Origin: Mytilus trossulus
Taxonomy: Eukaryota > Mollusca > Bivalvia > Mytilida > Mytilidae
Length of the DNA stretch: 64,000 nucleotides
Direction of reading: 5' to 3'
Assembly: GCF_036588685.1 (NCBI RefSeq)
Contig: NC_086382.1
Coordinates: 60,344,987 to 60,408,986 of the forward strand
The number at the start of each line of letters is the position of its first letter. Within the stretch, counting starts at the first letter, position 1. This document shows, in pieces, positions 12,284 through 24,800 of this stretch. The translations under genes were made by a program, and so were the position numbers. The notes beneath the pieces are model-generated. The model was not told the origin of the DNA, searched no databases, and saw only the letters and a list, made by a program, of their open reading frames with translations.

Positions 12284-13799
12284 CTCTTTTTTTTTTGTAG
12301 TTTTTAGCTTTTCAAAGCCATTTGTAATCTTTTGGCATACCAATCTATCCTTTTGTGCTTGGGTTGCTAATTGTCTCACGGGAAGTAATGCATGTCTCCT
12401 TTTATTCATTTAAGAGCTTTAGGAGAGGTAAAAAAGGGACAACTAGTGCATCAGACAAGTTTTTCTAGATTATCCTCCGTCACTGGCTGTCAAATCCTAA
12501 CATTTGAAACCAAAAGATTATAAATACGGAATAACGCTATGAGATGTATAACCATAATTTTCGTTAAAAGAATAATAAACAAATTCGTCTTACGTCAATT
12601 AGGTTGATATTGTATATTCGTTACCAAGAAAGATATAAGTCACCAAAGATGAAATCATAATGTATTTATATTCATACAGTCTGGATCTAATTATGTGTAT
12701 GCTCTGTATTGTTTTTCAACCGTGAAAAGTATCATTGACAAAAGCAGTCAACCTATCTCGAAATTCCCAAAAACAAATAAGGTTATGCTATTGCTCTTTA
12801 TTTGCTAATCACGGAAAGGGTCAGTTCTAATACAGAGATATAACGTCAACATTGTGATATTGGTCAAAATAATTCCTGGTCTATAAGTAAAGTAAAGAGA
12901 TCCATCTTAACCCTTAAACAACAGTAAGGCGCCTAGAAGATGTATTACCATCAAATCAAAATACGTCACATCGGGTTGCATACGAAAAAAATATTCTCTT
13001 GAATTAGACAATTGTAGGAAATTAATCCTAAATTAAATTTCATTGCAGCAAAACAATGTCTGAATTATAAACATTACATGTGTTTAAAAAAACATTATTT
13101 TTTTTATTTCGGAAAAACTTGAGGTTACAAAAGCTTGTACACAGGTGAAAAATTGATTGGATAACTTCATCTTTATATGCAATGTAAGTAGAACTGGACA
13201 GGATAAAACTTCACGCATGCCAAGTATTTCTTTACTAGTATTTGAAACAAAAATAAATTATGCACAATTGGTTTTTTTTTTGGAAAAGTGCAAATGTTTA
13301 TTTAGACTTCTAGGATGAAGTGACTGGTGGTATTACATCTAACAGTATTCTACATTTTATCATTTTATTTTATACTCATTTGTTGAAACTTTGCTTTAAT
13401 GTCTATATCGGGATTATGTCTAGACCATGACAAATTTGTTAAGATATCGGGCATGTATTACAATTTTGATTTAAAATAAAATGTTTAGCAATACGACTAT
13501 ATCATAATCCCTCTAGGTGTGCAGTGTTATTTGGTTTTACAATTCTCAAAAATCTTGATATAATTAGGCAAATCATTACCTTTCAAATACAATAGCTTTA
13601 GACATTTAATACAGGGACGGAAAATACCAGAGGGACAGTCAAACTCATAAATCGAAAATAACATGACGACCGACAACTTTTTATTGAAATGATATGTATA
13701 AAATAAAATATTTCAATTACTCAATTTATTTATTTCAAAATGGGGATTCATTTAAAAAACCTATCTTATATTAAATGATAAAACACCTGAAATAACTCC

Positions 13800-14130
13800 C
13801 AGATTTTGATGGAGTTCGTGTTGGTAGATCAGAAGTTTTTGTTATGTAGTATGTTGATTGTTGTTAGTATTTGAGTCGTCGTCCTTTGTAAAAATAATGC
13901 AATGAATGTTCAGGAAAATGGCAGTTGTAATCAAATAGTTCGTTTCTATGTTTGTTGGAGTTTTTGTTGCTCATTCGCTTTCTTGTTGTTCTTTTAGTTT
14001 CCTCTTGTCGTTAATGTGTTTTCCTCGTTGATAGTTTGTTACCCGGATGTTGTTTTTTTCTAAATCGATTTACTAGTATGACTATTGAACGACGGTATAC
14101 TACTGTTGCCTTTAGTACTTCCTCATTTGC
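13800..14130 (+). repeat. Dispersed retroelement-like repeat, copy 1
   Basis: It contains GGCAGTTGTAATCAAATAGT, TTACCCGGATGTTG and GCGGTATACTACTG-like words that I recognise from a high-copy mussel repeat. A diverged relative lies at 14800-15115 (GGAATATGGCAATTGTAATC). No coding capacity remains. Confidence 0.5.
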
Positions 14131-14799
14131 TATTTTTTGTCATGGAGATGCTTCTGTCCATGTTTTGTAATGAGAATTTACAAACGATGTTGAGATAATT
14201 GATGTCCAAAAGATTGTTAAATATAATGCAAATACTGAGCCCGGCTATTAGTTGTATAGCAAGAAAGACAATGAATCCAGTTTTTCGTCTGATTCTTTTT
14301 AATGTATAAAAACGTTAACAAACTGTGTCTACCTGTTAACTGTCAAACACGGTACCGTACTGACCATGCAGCAGTTTCCATCCAGATTTTGTATCTACAG
14401 TCAATGATGGTTTGGCAAAAGTTATTGATAAAGTATAATTACTGGCTTGAACTTTCAGACGAAAAAAGTGTTTTCGTTTATGTTGTTTGTTTTCAAGTGC
14501 ATTTAACCTAAAACTTAAGATAAAAATCAGCCATTTCATGTATTTGATTTTAAAGCAGCTATATGCACATGTTTTTTGTATAAAGAGTTTTATTTGGAAG
14601 AAAACCCGACATGAGTATAGCATACAAATAATAACTTCATTACAAACACGATTCGATTTTGATATTCTTGTCATGGTTAAAAAATACATTAAATAACTTC
14701 ATTACAAACTCAATTCCGTTTCAATATTTTAAGAAACTTATCTGTGATTATATCCCCAAAAATGTGTTGATTAAAAATGTAACGCATGGTTTATAAATC

Positions 14800-15115
14800 A
14801 TTTCTTGTGTCCAAGTGTATTGTCGTATATTTATGGAAAGTGTATTCTGTGGTTTACGTGTTGTAATGTACTCTTATATTGTTTATTATTGTATTTCTCT
14901 GTCTTGAGTGTTCTTGTGTTTATTTGTATTGTATTCCTGTCATGTAGAAGTGTTGTCATTTACCTTTCACATTGCCATATTAACGGGCGGTTCGGTTAGC
15001 CATAAAAAAAAGTTCAACCCACTTTTGTCTCCTGCACCAAATCAGGAATATGGCAATTGTAATCAATTATTCTCTTTCTATGTATGTTGGTGTTGCAGTT
15101 CAGTGAATCTGTTGG
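14800..15115 (+). repeat. Dispersed retroelement-like repeat, copy 2
   Basis: Related to 13800-14130 through the shared block around GCAATTGTAATCAA and the downstream TTTCTATGTATGTTGGTG. Its 115-codon open frame is repeat-derived. Confidence 0.45.
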
Positions 15116-16929
15116 GTTTTTTTTGTGACATAAGTGTTTACAAGATTAAAATGCTATTGATTAGTATGATCAAGAAAACTTGGTATGGAAATAAGTTTGT
15201 GCATTTGTTAATTGGCAATCAACATAACTGTACTGAAATAGAGCTGTTACAGTAAATCAAGTTCACTCAGTCAAACTTTTGTAGTTTGGTAGAGTAATTT
15301 TGACCCGAAAGTGAAGGAGCTTGAACTCTTCCTTTTTTTCGCCAGTTAGTTATGTTAGAAGGAGGGGTCAACATTACCTTCTCTTTTGGTCCAAATGAAT
15401 TTTCGGAAAATTTGTACTTATAGTACTATTTCAATCGTACAGATTATTAGTCAGTTTCACTTGGTTTTTCGCATACATTGCTCTAACATGTACAATAACT
15501 TGTTTTCAGTTTATATTTTCCAGTTACTTGTAACTATCTGCATGATAATGTCTCACATTGCTCAAATGAAATGCATTATAGAAAGACTTTTGTTTGCTAT
15601 GTTTGCATTCTAAATTTATGATATGTGTTTGTTTGTTTGCTTGTTTGTTACTTTAACAATCTTTGTCAACTTTTATTTATGTGAATAAAGTATTAGATAA
15701 GAATAAATTGTCTCAAGTTTCTTAATATACCAATGATATAAATGAAAACCCCCATCGCTGTTTAAAGAACAATTTCTTACAGTTGGCACTACACATTAAT
15801 TAAAAAGTTAATCGTAAATTCACCACAAATTATAGTGTAACCAGATATAGTCAAACCGGCAATGTCCATAAGAAGCAGTTTTGTCCGAGAAAAAAATATG
15901 TAAGGAGTGGTTCTACAGAATGTCATGTCTCGCCTGGTGCAGTCAGATTTCAGAGTAAAATTGTTGTAATAACTATCAAAAAACGAACGTCCATTGGTCA
16001 AATGAAGTGGAAAATCAAAACAACTTTTGTGACCAAAACTTGCGCCAGATAATTATGTTTTCATCTTTAGTTCAAACTGCCTTTACAGAAACATAAAGTA
16101 AAATCCCAAAAAATACTGCACTCTAAGGAAAATTCAAAACGGAAAGTGCCAAATCAAATGGCAAAATCAAAGGATAAAACACATCAAACGAATGAACAAC
16201 AATAAGAATTAAGTCACAGACATTTCAAATGTATGTTGTAATAGTTTCATCCAGTATTGAAAGTTTAAGTGATATACACCTTAAATACCAAAAACTAGGG
16301 TGCTACTTTTCACAAATTAAATGTTGCACAAGAATGTTGCTTCTTTACATATATAGTAAAATCAATTATACAGAATGGGACTGTTAGAAAAACATTTATT
16401 AACCCTTTGTATGTCATTTAGAAGACAAATATATTTTTATGTGTAAAAGACATACAATTGTGTGGTCAAATGCATTTTGTATGTGTACTTGATACACAAT
16501 TGTATTAACAGAAACACTATGTGACTGATTATCTGAAATTTCAATTCCAAATGGTAACTTATTTTACTAACAATATTAAAACAGAAAATTGTTATTTTAG
16601 TAGTATCAATGTTATCAAGTTGAACTTATGAACCTTATCTATTTAAGTATATATGAACAGAAATCAACATAAACCATGTTGCAACAATGTCTCATCTAGA
16701 AAATCCAAAAGAAATTTTCTACAACATTTCACCAAATCAGTTTCAGTAGTCGCATGGACAAAACATTCACAATTAACCAGGTGATAGTTTTAGATGGTGA
16801 CCTCACATATGCCGGAGTGGATCAAAACTTTTTTTAAAGTTTGTTTCAACATATATAGGGGGGTGGGGTGGTTAACCATATGCCCCCTTCAAACGTTCAA
16901 AACCATTGATCGTAAATATAAAAAATAGT

Positions 16930-18008
16930 GCACACACTGAAATGTCTCACCTTCTTTACTAATCCTTGATACTATCTTGATAGACCTAAATATAAAGCTT
17001 TATTACAACTGTCACATAAACTCAACATTAACCAAGAAAATGAAACATTGATCAATGAACCATGAAAATGAGGTCAAGGTCAGATGAACCATGCCAGGCA
17101 GACATGTACAGCTAACAATTCTTCAATACAACAAATATAGTTGACTTATTGCTTATAAATAAAGAAAAACAGACCAAAACAAAAACACTTAAAACTTAGC
17201 AATGGACCGTGAAAATGAGGTCAAGGTCAAAGAAAACCTGCGTAACCGTCATATAGATCATAAAATATTACCATACACCAAATATAGTTGACCTAATGCA
17301 TAAAGTATTAGAAAAATAGACCAAAACTCAAAAACTTAACTTCGACCACTGAACCATGAAAATGAGGTCAAGGTCAGGTGACACCTGTCAGCTAGACATG
17401 TACACCTTACAATCAATCCATACACCAATTATAGTAGACCTATTGCATATAGTATAAGAAAAACAGACCAAAACACAAAAACTTAACTATAACCACTGAA
17501 CCATGAAAATGAGGTCAAGGTCAGATGACACCTACCAGTTGGAATGTACACTTTACAGTCCTTCCATACACCGAATATACTAGACCTATTGCTAATAGTA
17601 TCTGAGATATGGACTTGACCATGAAAACTTAACCTTGTTCACTGATCCATGAAATGAGGTCGAGGTCAAGTGAAAACTGTCTGACAGACATGAGGACCTT
17701 GCAAGGTACGCACATACCAAATATAGTTATCCAATTACATATAATAAGAGAGAATTTAACATTACAAAAAATATTAACTTTTTTTTCAAGTAGTCACTGA
17801 ACCATGAAAATGAGGTCAAGGACATTGGACATGGGACTGAAAGAAAGTTCGTATCATAAGGCATCTATATACAAAGTATGAAGCATCCAGGTCTTCTACC
17901 TTCTAAAATATAAAGCTTTTAAGAAGTGAGCTAACACCGCCGCAGCCGCCGCCGGATCACTATCCCTATGTCGAGCTTTCTGCAACAAAAGTTGCAGGCT
18001 TGACAAAA
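16930..18008 (+). repeat. Minisatellite element, left copy (about 145-bp unit, six units)
   Basis: The block CATGAAAATGAGGTCAAGGT recurs near 17062, 17207, 17353, 17502, 17646 and 17802, with unit spacing of roughly 145-155 bp. The array is bounded by TGCACACACTGAAATGTCTC on the left and a GC-rich end (CGCCGCAGCCGCCGCCGG, near 17938), then a TTGCAACAAAAGTTGCA-like hairpin, on the right. The same structure with six units lies inverted at 52597-53650. The minus-strand open frame with an alanine run at 17896-18108 comes from the GC-rich end. Confidence 0.88.
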
Positions 18009-18667
18009 ATGGGGAGGGGATTCCAACCCCTGGGACAACAACTGCCTTCCAAACACACAGATTTGCTACTGCATTGACTTTCAAAGGTAACCAACTTATG
18101 ATTTTCATTCCAATTTTGAGTCCATGTAGTACAGGGTTTTATAGGAAATTAAATTATTTCAGCTAATCACATGTAGGACAAGAATTCATCTTAAATTTAG
18201 AGTGCAAATCCGTGATTTTATAGTTTTTATTCTATTCACCTTTATGGTCACTATTCCTGAACATTATTGGTTGGAATTAAGAATCAGGACCACAAAAGTA
18301 TCTCATTCAAATTTGATTTCAGCTTGCAACGGGTTGTCAAATGTTGATTAGCAGATCCATAAACATTATTGGGTCATTGTTAAAGAGGGATGAAAGATAC
18401 CAAAGGGACAGTCAAATATTAAGTAGATTTTAGAATCCAGACCACAACAGTATCTCAACAAATTTTGGTTTCAGCTTGATAAACATATCTCCGAGATTGT
18501 CTCAAAGTAACTAACCCTGAAGATGATTTAATTTGAATTGGCTGAAAGGTATTATAACAGATTGTAGAAAGTTGGTTGATATATTGACACTTACATCATT
18601 GGTAAGATTGAATAAGCATTTCTTATTCATATGTTCAAACAAAAGTTGACATGCCTTTTTACATGAA

Positions 18668-18673
18668 TTTTAT
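18668..18673 (-). terminator. Poly(A) signal of CDK5RAP1
   Basis: AATAAA on the minus strand, about 33 nt downstream of the stop codon. Confidence 0.6.
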
Positions 18674-18705
18674 TACTGAACAAATTAAGGTGTAAACAAT
18701 ATCAT

Positions 18706-18825
18706 TCATAAAGTTGATGATTGGCACAACTGTTTAGAAATTAAATTGTCTTTGTTATAAAATTCTGTCAAAGTTGTATGGTACAGAGGTATTCCATGTA
18801 AAACTTGAGAATTAGCTGATCTAAC
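18706..18825 (-). CDS. CDK5RAP1: CDK5RAP1 last exon (TRAM end)
   Basis: Forty codons including the stop. It begins [11 protein letters not shown] and contains TTLTEF, comparable to the end of vertebrate CDK5RAP1. It joins in phase 0 to the exon ending YVVVK at 19239. Its tail ([15 protein letters not shown]) is unlike the vertebrate tail. Confidence 0.92.
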   Translation of the reverse strand, partial: VRSANSQVLHGIPLYHTTLTEFYNKDNLISKQLCQSSTL

Positions 18826-21800
18826 CTGAAAGTATAAAAAAATAATAAAACTACAAGGAACAACTAGTGACACTTTTTTTTCATTATGCTACATTACTTT
18901 ATAATAATGTTTTCTGTACTAGTCTATCAATAAAGTGCTTTATACTGCTCTTTGAACCTTTGAACTGAAAACAAATCTGGAATTCCACAAAATTGTTTGG
19001 CTTATCTTTATTCAAAAATTCTTTTGCAGTATTTTCTTTCCACTTTCACTTAAAAGAGTGAAAAAAATTTTGACCACAAAAATTGGTATCCTACAAGTAA
19101 TAATGAATCCACAGTAAGCTAAAGAAAATACAAAAGAATAGCTTGTTCACCTACAAAAATAATGTAATCCCAAAAAAGACGGATTTGAAAAAAATCTATT
19201 TTGTCATTTCTTTTAGTTTTATTTTCTGATAAGCCTACCTTAACAACAACATAGTCCCCTCTCTGTATTTTTCTTGTAGACATATCAGCACAGCCCTGTG
19301 GGATGTTGGTGTTAGGGACAATAACTTTAACATTACCATCATTTCTTCCTGCCATATCTAATGGTGATCTTTTACTCTCCTGTCAAAATTGTCAACAAAT
19401 TAATATTTTTAATCTTTTCATGGTCTCAGGGATACAATGGACAATTCTGTAATTTGTCTGTTATTATAAAATATGAAAACAGCAATTTATTAATTTAATG
19501 CATCCAAAGTTGTTTTCTTGATAAACCTTAATTAGAAACATTCACAGCCAGACATTATAAAGGCAAGGATGTAAAAGAACGGACACAGCTGAAGAGCCTT
19601 ATGACCAAAAGTACCTAAAAATAGCCAACTTCATCTAATATCAACTTTGCCTGAGGGAGTTGAAACGTTAAGTTTCGTTAAATTTTTAAATTTTAACTCA
19701 TTAGCAGACAATTTTAGAAAGTTTGTTATAAATCATGTCAGCATGGAAGTACTGTCTACTGGGCTGGTGATACCATGGGGGACTAATAGTCAACCAGTAT
19801 TGTAAAGTATAAAAACAACATGTTATCAATTTAATGCTTTCTAAGTTATTATCTGGATATACCTTGTAGAGATGTGTCAAATAGTATCAGTTTCTCCAGA
19901 AATTTCTTTTAACAATTGTCACTGTCTTTGTTTATTTCTTTAACAATCAGTAACATTTGTTATGATTAGGTTCTCAAAATGTAATCATAAGAACACATCA
20001 AAAGAATGTACTTTAAATGTTTCCAACTTATAAATAATTTAGTTCAGAAAGTTTTTCTTATAGACAACAAATTTATATGTTTCAATAAAAAAATACTTTC
20101 AGATTCATTTTTTTCCCCCACCTAATCTACCTTGTTTTTAGAAATTCCCATGAAAATGTTTACAACACAACTTCCCAACAGTTCTGTGTAAAATCAATAA
20201 AATTTAAAGAACATTACCCCTTCAATCAAAATTAACTGAATGCTACCAATTTCGTTCAGATTTAACTTCAATGCCTCTTGTCTAAACAAATCTCTCAACT
20301 GTAAGTGTCGTCTGCTCTTCACATCATCTGGTACATTATCTTTAAGTCTATGGTAGGCACTTGTCTTCTACAGTGAAAAATTGAAAAGCTTTGGTAACAA
20401 AATGTCGATGACCTTGATTTTTATCTGTAAATTCAGAATTTATTGTGATGTTGGGGGTTTTTTTTTGCAAAAATATGTGACAGGGTTTTAATTGCAATAA
20501 TTTAAACTATCATTTTGAATTTTTTTATATGAATTAAACAGGATTTTTCTCAATATCCCAAAAAAATCATTTTAGTTTGAAATGAAAAATTGCAATATAG
20601 AATGCACACAATAATTACTTAACTAACAGTATCTGATTTATAAAATCTAAAAATGCTGTAAAAAAAAAAATCATATTATAAGAAAGAATTGTCCCATTCC
20701 ACTACCCCTAATTTGTTTAAACCTCCCCTCCACTTTTCCCAAAAAAAAATCTTTCCCTCAAGATATGGTCTTAAGGTGAAGGAACAGTAAATGGGCTATG
20801 TTGCAGATTTTGCTAAAAATTTGTATACAACCTTGGCTTGCTGAACTACAACTGAAAATCGAAAAAATAATACATTTATCTTTTTTATTATCTGAAAAAT
20901 TGCAGATTGATTTCTTTTAATATGGGTGAATATTTTTTATAGAAAGCACATAAAATCGGCGAAAAACCTTCTAAAATGTGTCTTAAAATCGCCAAATTTC
21001 TAATTCTACTCCATAGATTTTTCTTAAAAAACTATATATTGTTGACACATAAATTTCTGTTTTAATGATATAAAATAATCATAGGGTCACCGACTTCGTT
21101 TTTTGTCTAATAATCAATTTGTTACCTTGTTGGTAGTGAAAAACGTCAAAAATCAACGTAAATACGGCCTGCAACGCGATAACTTTACGATTATTTCGAC
21201 GTTTTGTTGGATTTTTTCACAAAGAACGCAACTTTGAAGATGTATACCTTAAAAACGAAGTCGGTGACCCTATCTTTATTTTGCATCATTATAACGGAAA
21301 TTTATGTATCGACAACATATAGTTTTTTAAGAAAAATCTATGGAGTAGAATTTGAGATTTGGCGATTTTAAGACAAATTTCAGAAGGGTTTTCGCCGATT
21401 TTATGTGCTTTCTATACAAATGTTTACTAATTTTGTGAGAATTCAATCAGTTATATTTCAAATGATGATTGAGATGAATACAATATTTTTTCGATTTTCA
21501 GTTTAAGTTCTTTGAGTCAGAGTTGTATGCCAAATTTTACTGAAATCTGTGACATAGCCCATTTACTGTAACTTGACCTTAATATCATTTCAAATTTCCA
21601 AAAAAATTTGCAACCATAATAGCCCATTTAAATACATCATGAAAGCCTTAAAATAGATATGACATACATAATCATGGCTAAAATCAAATTACCATCATCA
21701 TTTTTAAAATAGTAACTTCTAAAAGTAAACTGACAGCTAATCACCTCAAGACAATACAACATTTCTTTATACATAATTTTAAAGCAGTGTAAGGGAGGTT

Positions 21801-24800
21801 ATTGTCAATGTTGGTTTTGAAATAATTACCTTACACTGCTTAATTATGTTTTGTACTAAAGCTATTGTCCATTGACCAGGAAACCCTTGTTTGCCCATAA
21901 TTCCTCAACGGTAATTAGAGCCATAACACCCCAAAGCCAATTCTTGCCATCCCTTTGTGGTATGGAAACTTGTGGTATAATTTCAGTCCCTTATTCATAA
22001 ACTGTTGGGACCATTACCCCCAAAATCAATCCCAACCTTCCTTTTGTAGTCAAAAACCTTGTGTCAAAATTTCATAGATTTTAATTTACTATACAAGTTA
22101 TTTTTCAGAAACAAAATGTCTCTTAGTCCAGCAACTAAGTCCAATATTTTGGGACAATTCATCACTTTATGGTAAAAGCATGAAACTTTTCACAGTGTTA
22201 GTTATGATGCTTATCAACATTTTTGGATATGGAGCCATCAAAAAAAATTCCACAATGGCCGCCAATTTCAAAATGGCCGCCAACAGTCATGAAGCAGAGT
22301 TCAAAAGTATAGTTTAATTTAACATTTGAAAATAAAAGCACAAAACTTTGCATATTGCTAACTATGATGATTATAAAATCTTTTCTGAATATGGAACAAT
22401 AAAAAAAAGTTCAAAATGGCCACCAACAGTCATGAGGCAGAGTCCAAAAATATGGTATAATTTATCATTGAAAATAAAAACACAACACTTTGCATATTGC
22501 TAGTTATGGTGCTTATTAATCTTTAATGAATATGGAACAATCAAAATAATTCCATAATGGCCGACAAATTCAAAACGGCCGCCAACACTCATGAGGCAGA
22601 GTCCAAAAAAAAATAGTATAATTGATCATTTGAAATTAAAAGCAAAAAACTTGGCATATTGCTAGTTATGATGCTAATTATTTTTTTCTGAATACGGAAC
22701 AATCAAAAATAATTGCTTAATGGCCGACATATTTAAAATGGCCGTCAAAAGTCTTATTATCAGAAACTATATCGTGTATATCTAGAAAGCTATATAATAA
22801 TCAACAAATATTTGTGCTCTGCAAAAGTTTCAGGATTTCAGGTCGTCAAATATTAAATTACATACTTTTTGTTTGTCTTTTTAACTTTTTCGATTCAAGC
22901 GTCACTGATACATCATTTGAAGACGAAACACACGTCTGGCATACAGAAGTTATATACAAGGAATATATAAACTAATTTACGATCATATTTCTTACATATG
23001 GCTACTGAAAAGACGTTCAGGGTATCAAGTGTAGAATATGACAAACCAACTAAGTTAAATAATATTGATATTGCAAATTGCATCCTATGCCAAGAAATAA
23101 TAGATGAAAAAAGTATATGCCCATTTGATTCTAAACGTCTCAATGTTGGTGATGGTCATCAATCTTTAGCTGAAAATATTTAGAAGTTTCATGAATTACG
23201 ATTGATGCCTGAAGGCATTAATGTGTGCATTGAAAACTTATATTTATATGAGGGATCTGGAAAAGCACAGTATTTCATTGACCAAAAGGCAAGTTGGCAC
23301 AAATCTTGCAACTTGAAACTGAACAGGACAAAGTTGGATAGAGCAGAAAAACCAACCTCACATGAGAGAATAGATGATAAAGCAACCACATCTAAAAGAA
23401 AACTAGACATAGCCTCTCCGTTCAGTCCACCAGTAAGCCGTCTGTGTGCTTTTTCTGTAATGAAAATGGCCAAGAAGCCCTTCATGAGTCCTCAACGTTT
23501 GGACAGGATACACGTGTGAGAGAATGAGCAGTAAAATTAAATGACACGTTGTTACTTTCAAAGTTAAGTGCTGGTGATCTAATTGCAAAGGAAGCAAAGT
23601 ACCACTCTAAATGTTTTGTTTCCTTATATAATCGTGCATCTCAAATTGAAATGAAAAATGATAATGTTGAATCTAAGAAGGAAAGTCAAATCCATGGTAT
23701 TGCATTTTCAGATTGTCAGATCTATGTAAACTTTATACGGAAAGAATAATATGTCTAGGTGCAGATGTTTCATCTCGAGTGAATAGTACACGACTAAAAC
23801 ACAGAATTGTAATTTCCCTAACTTAGATGCTTACAAACAAGGTCTTGAAAACATTCTTGCTTTCAAAGATGACATTGGTCCCGCATTGAAGAGAGTCTGC
23901 TTAGAAGACTTTGATAATGAGTTTGTCAACATATCAAAAGCAGCTACGTTTGCTCGTAAAGATATTTTCGCATCAAATTCAGAATTTAAAGGAACCTTCC
24001 CAAAGGGATATCAGGAAGCTTATGTACCCCAGTCATTGCTTACTTTGGTCAGTATGATTCAATTTGAACCCAACATTCAGGATCATTCATATTCTCAGTC
24101 GACATTAACAATAGCACATCTTCTGATGTATAGGTGTACAAAGAAACTATCCAACCGTCACATGAAAGATCATGAACCTCCAGTTTGTGCTTATTTGGGA
24201 ATCATGATCCATGTAATACTAGCAAACGTGATCTAGTAGATACTTTCTTCAAACTTGGACTGCCTGTCTCCTACGACCGATTGTTAGAAATTTCTACTTC
24301 CATGGCCAAGGATGCTTGTCGTCGTTATTTCAAAGAAGGTATTGTTTGCCCTACCAATCTATTACAAAATGTATTTACTTCATCTGCTGTAGACAACATT
24401 GATCACAATTCAAGCAATATCTCGTTAAAAGATTCATTCCATGGTACAGGTATATCTTTATTCCAACATATTTCAGAGGATGTTCAAGGCGTTGTTCAAA
24501 CATTTGACCAATCTGAACCTGTGTTGAAATGCCAGTCAAAGAGAGTGTCTCTTTTACCAGAGAGTTATTCAAATCTTCCACCAGCTGTACTAATATTCAT
24601 CAAACCAGATATCCCAATAGTTGAAGGAGAACTTTCAATTGATATGTCCTCATTCCCAGCTGCATTAAAAGGGGAATTCAAATGACTGAACAGCTGTGGA
24701 TAGCTTTTGGCACTGGAAAGAACTTTCTATATATTTCAATTTATGGATTGTGCCTTGCTCTAGGACCATTGAAATTGAAAGACTTTCCACTGTTCCATTC

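Larger units (their letters stand above)
11725..16929. other. Intergenic region with repeat remnants
   Basis: No gene is recognised. A possible AATAAA for the receptor lies at 12574-12579. Repeat remnants are listed separately (12107-12283, 13612-13660, 13800-14130, 14800-15115). The many short open frames here, for example around 14300-15600, have no recognisable domains. Confidence 0.5.

Noticed and set aside
14302-15613. Cluster of overlapping small frames on both strands
   Set aside because: AT-rich sequence and dispersed-repeat remnants; no domain or conserved motif.
17896-18108. Minus-strand frame with an alanine run
   Set aside because: Produced by the GC-rich end of the minisatellite element; the same sequence recurs inverted near 52650.
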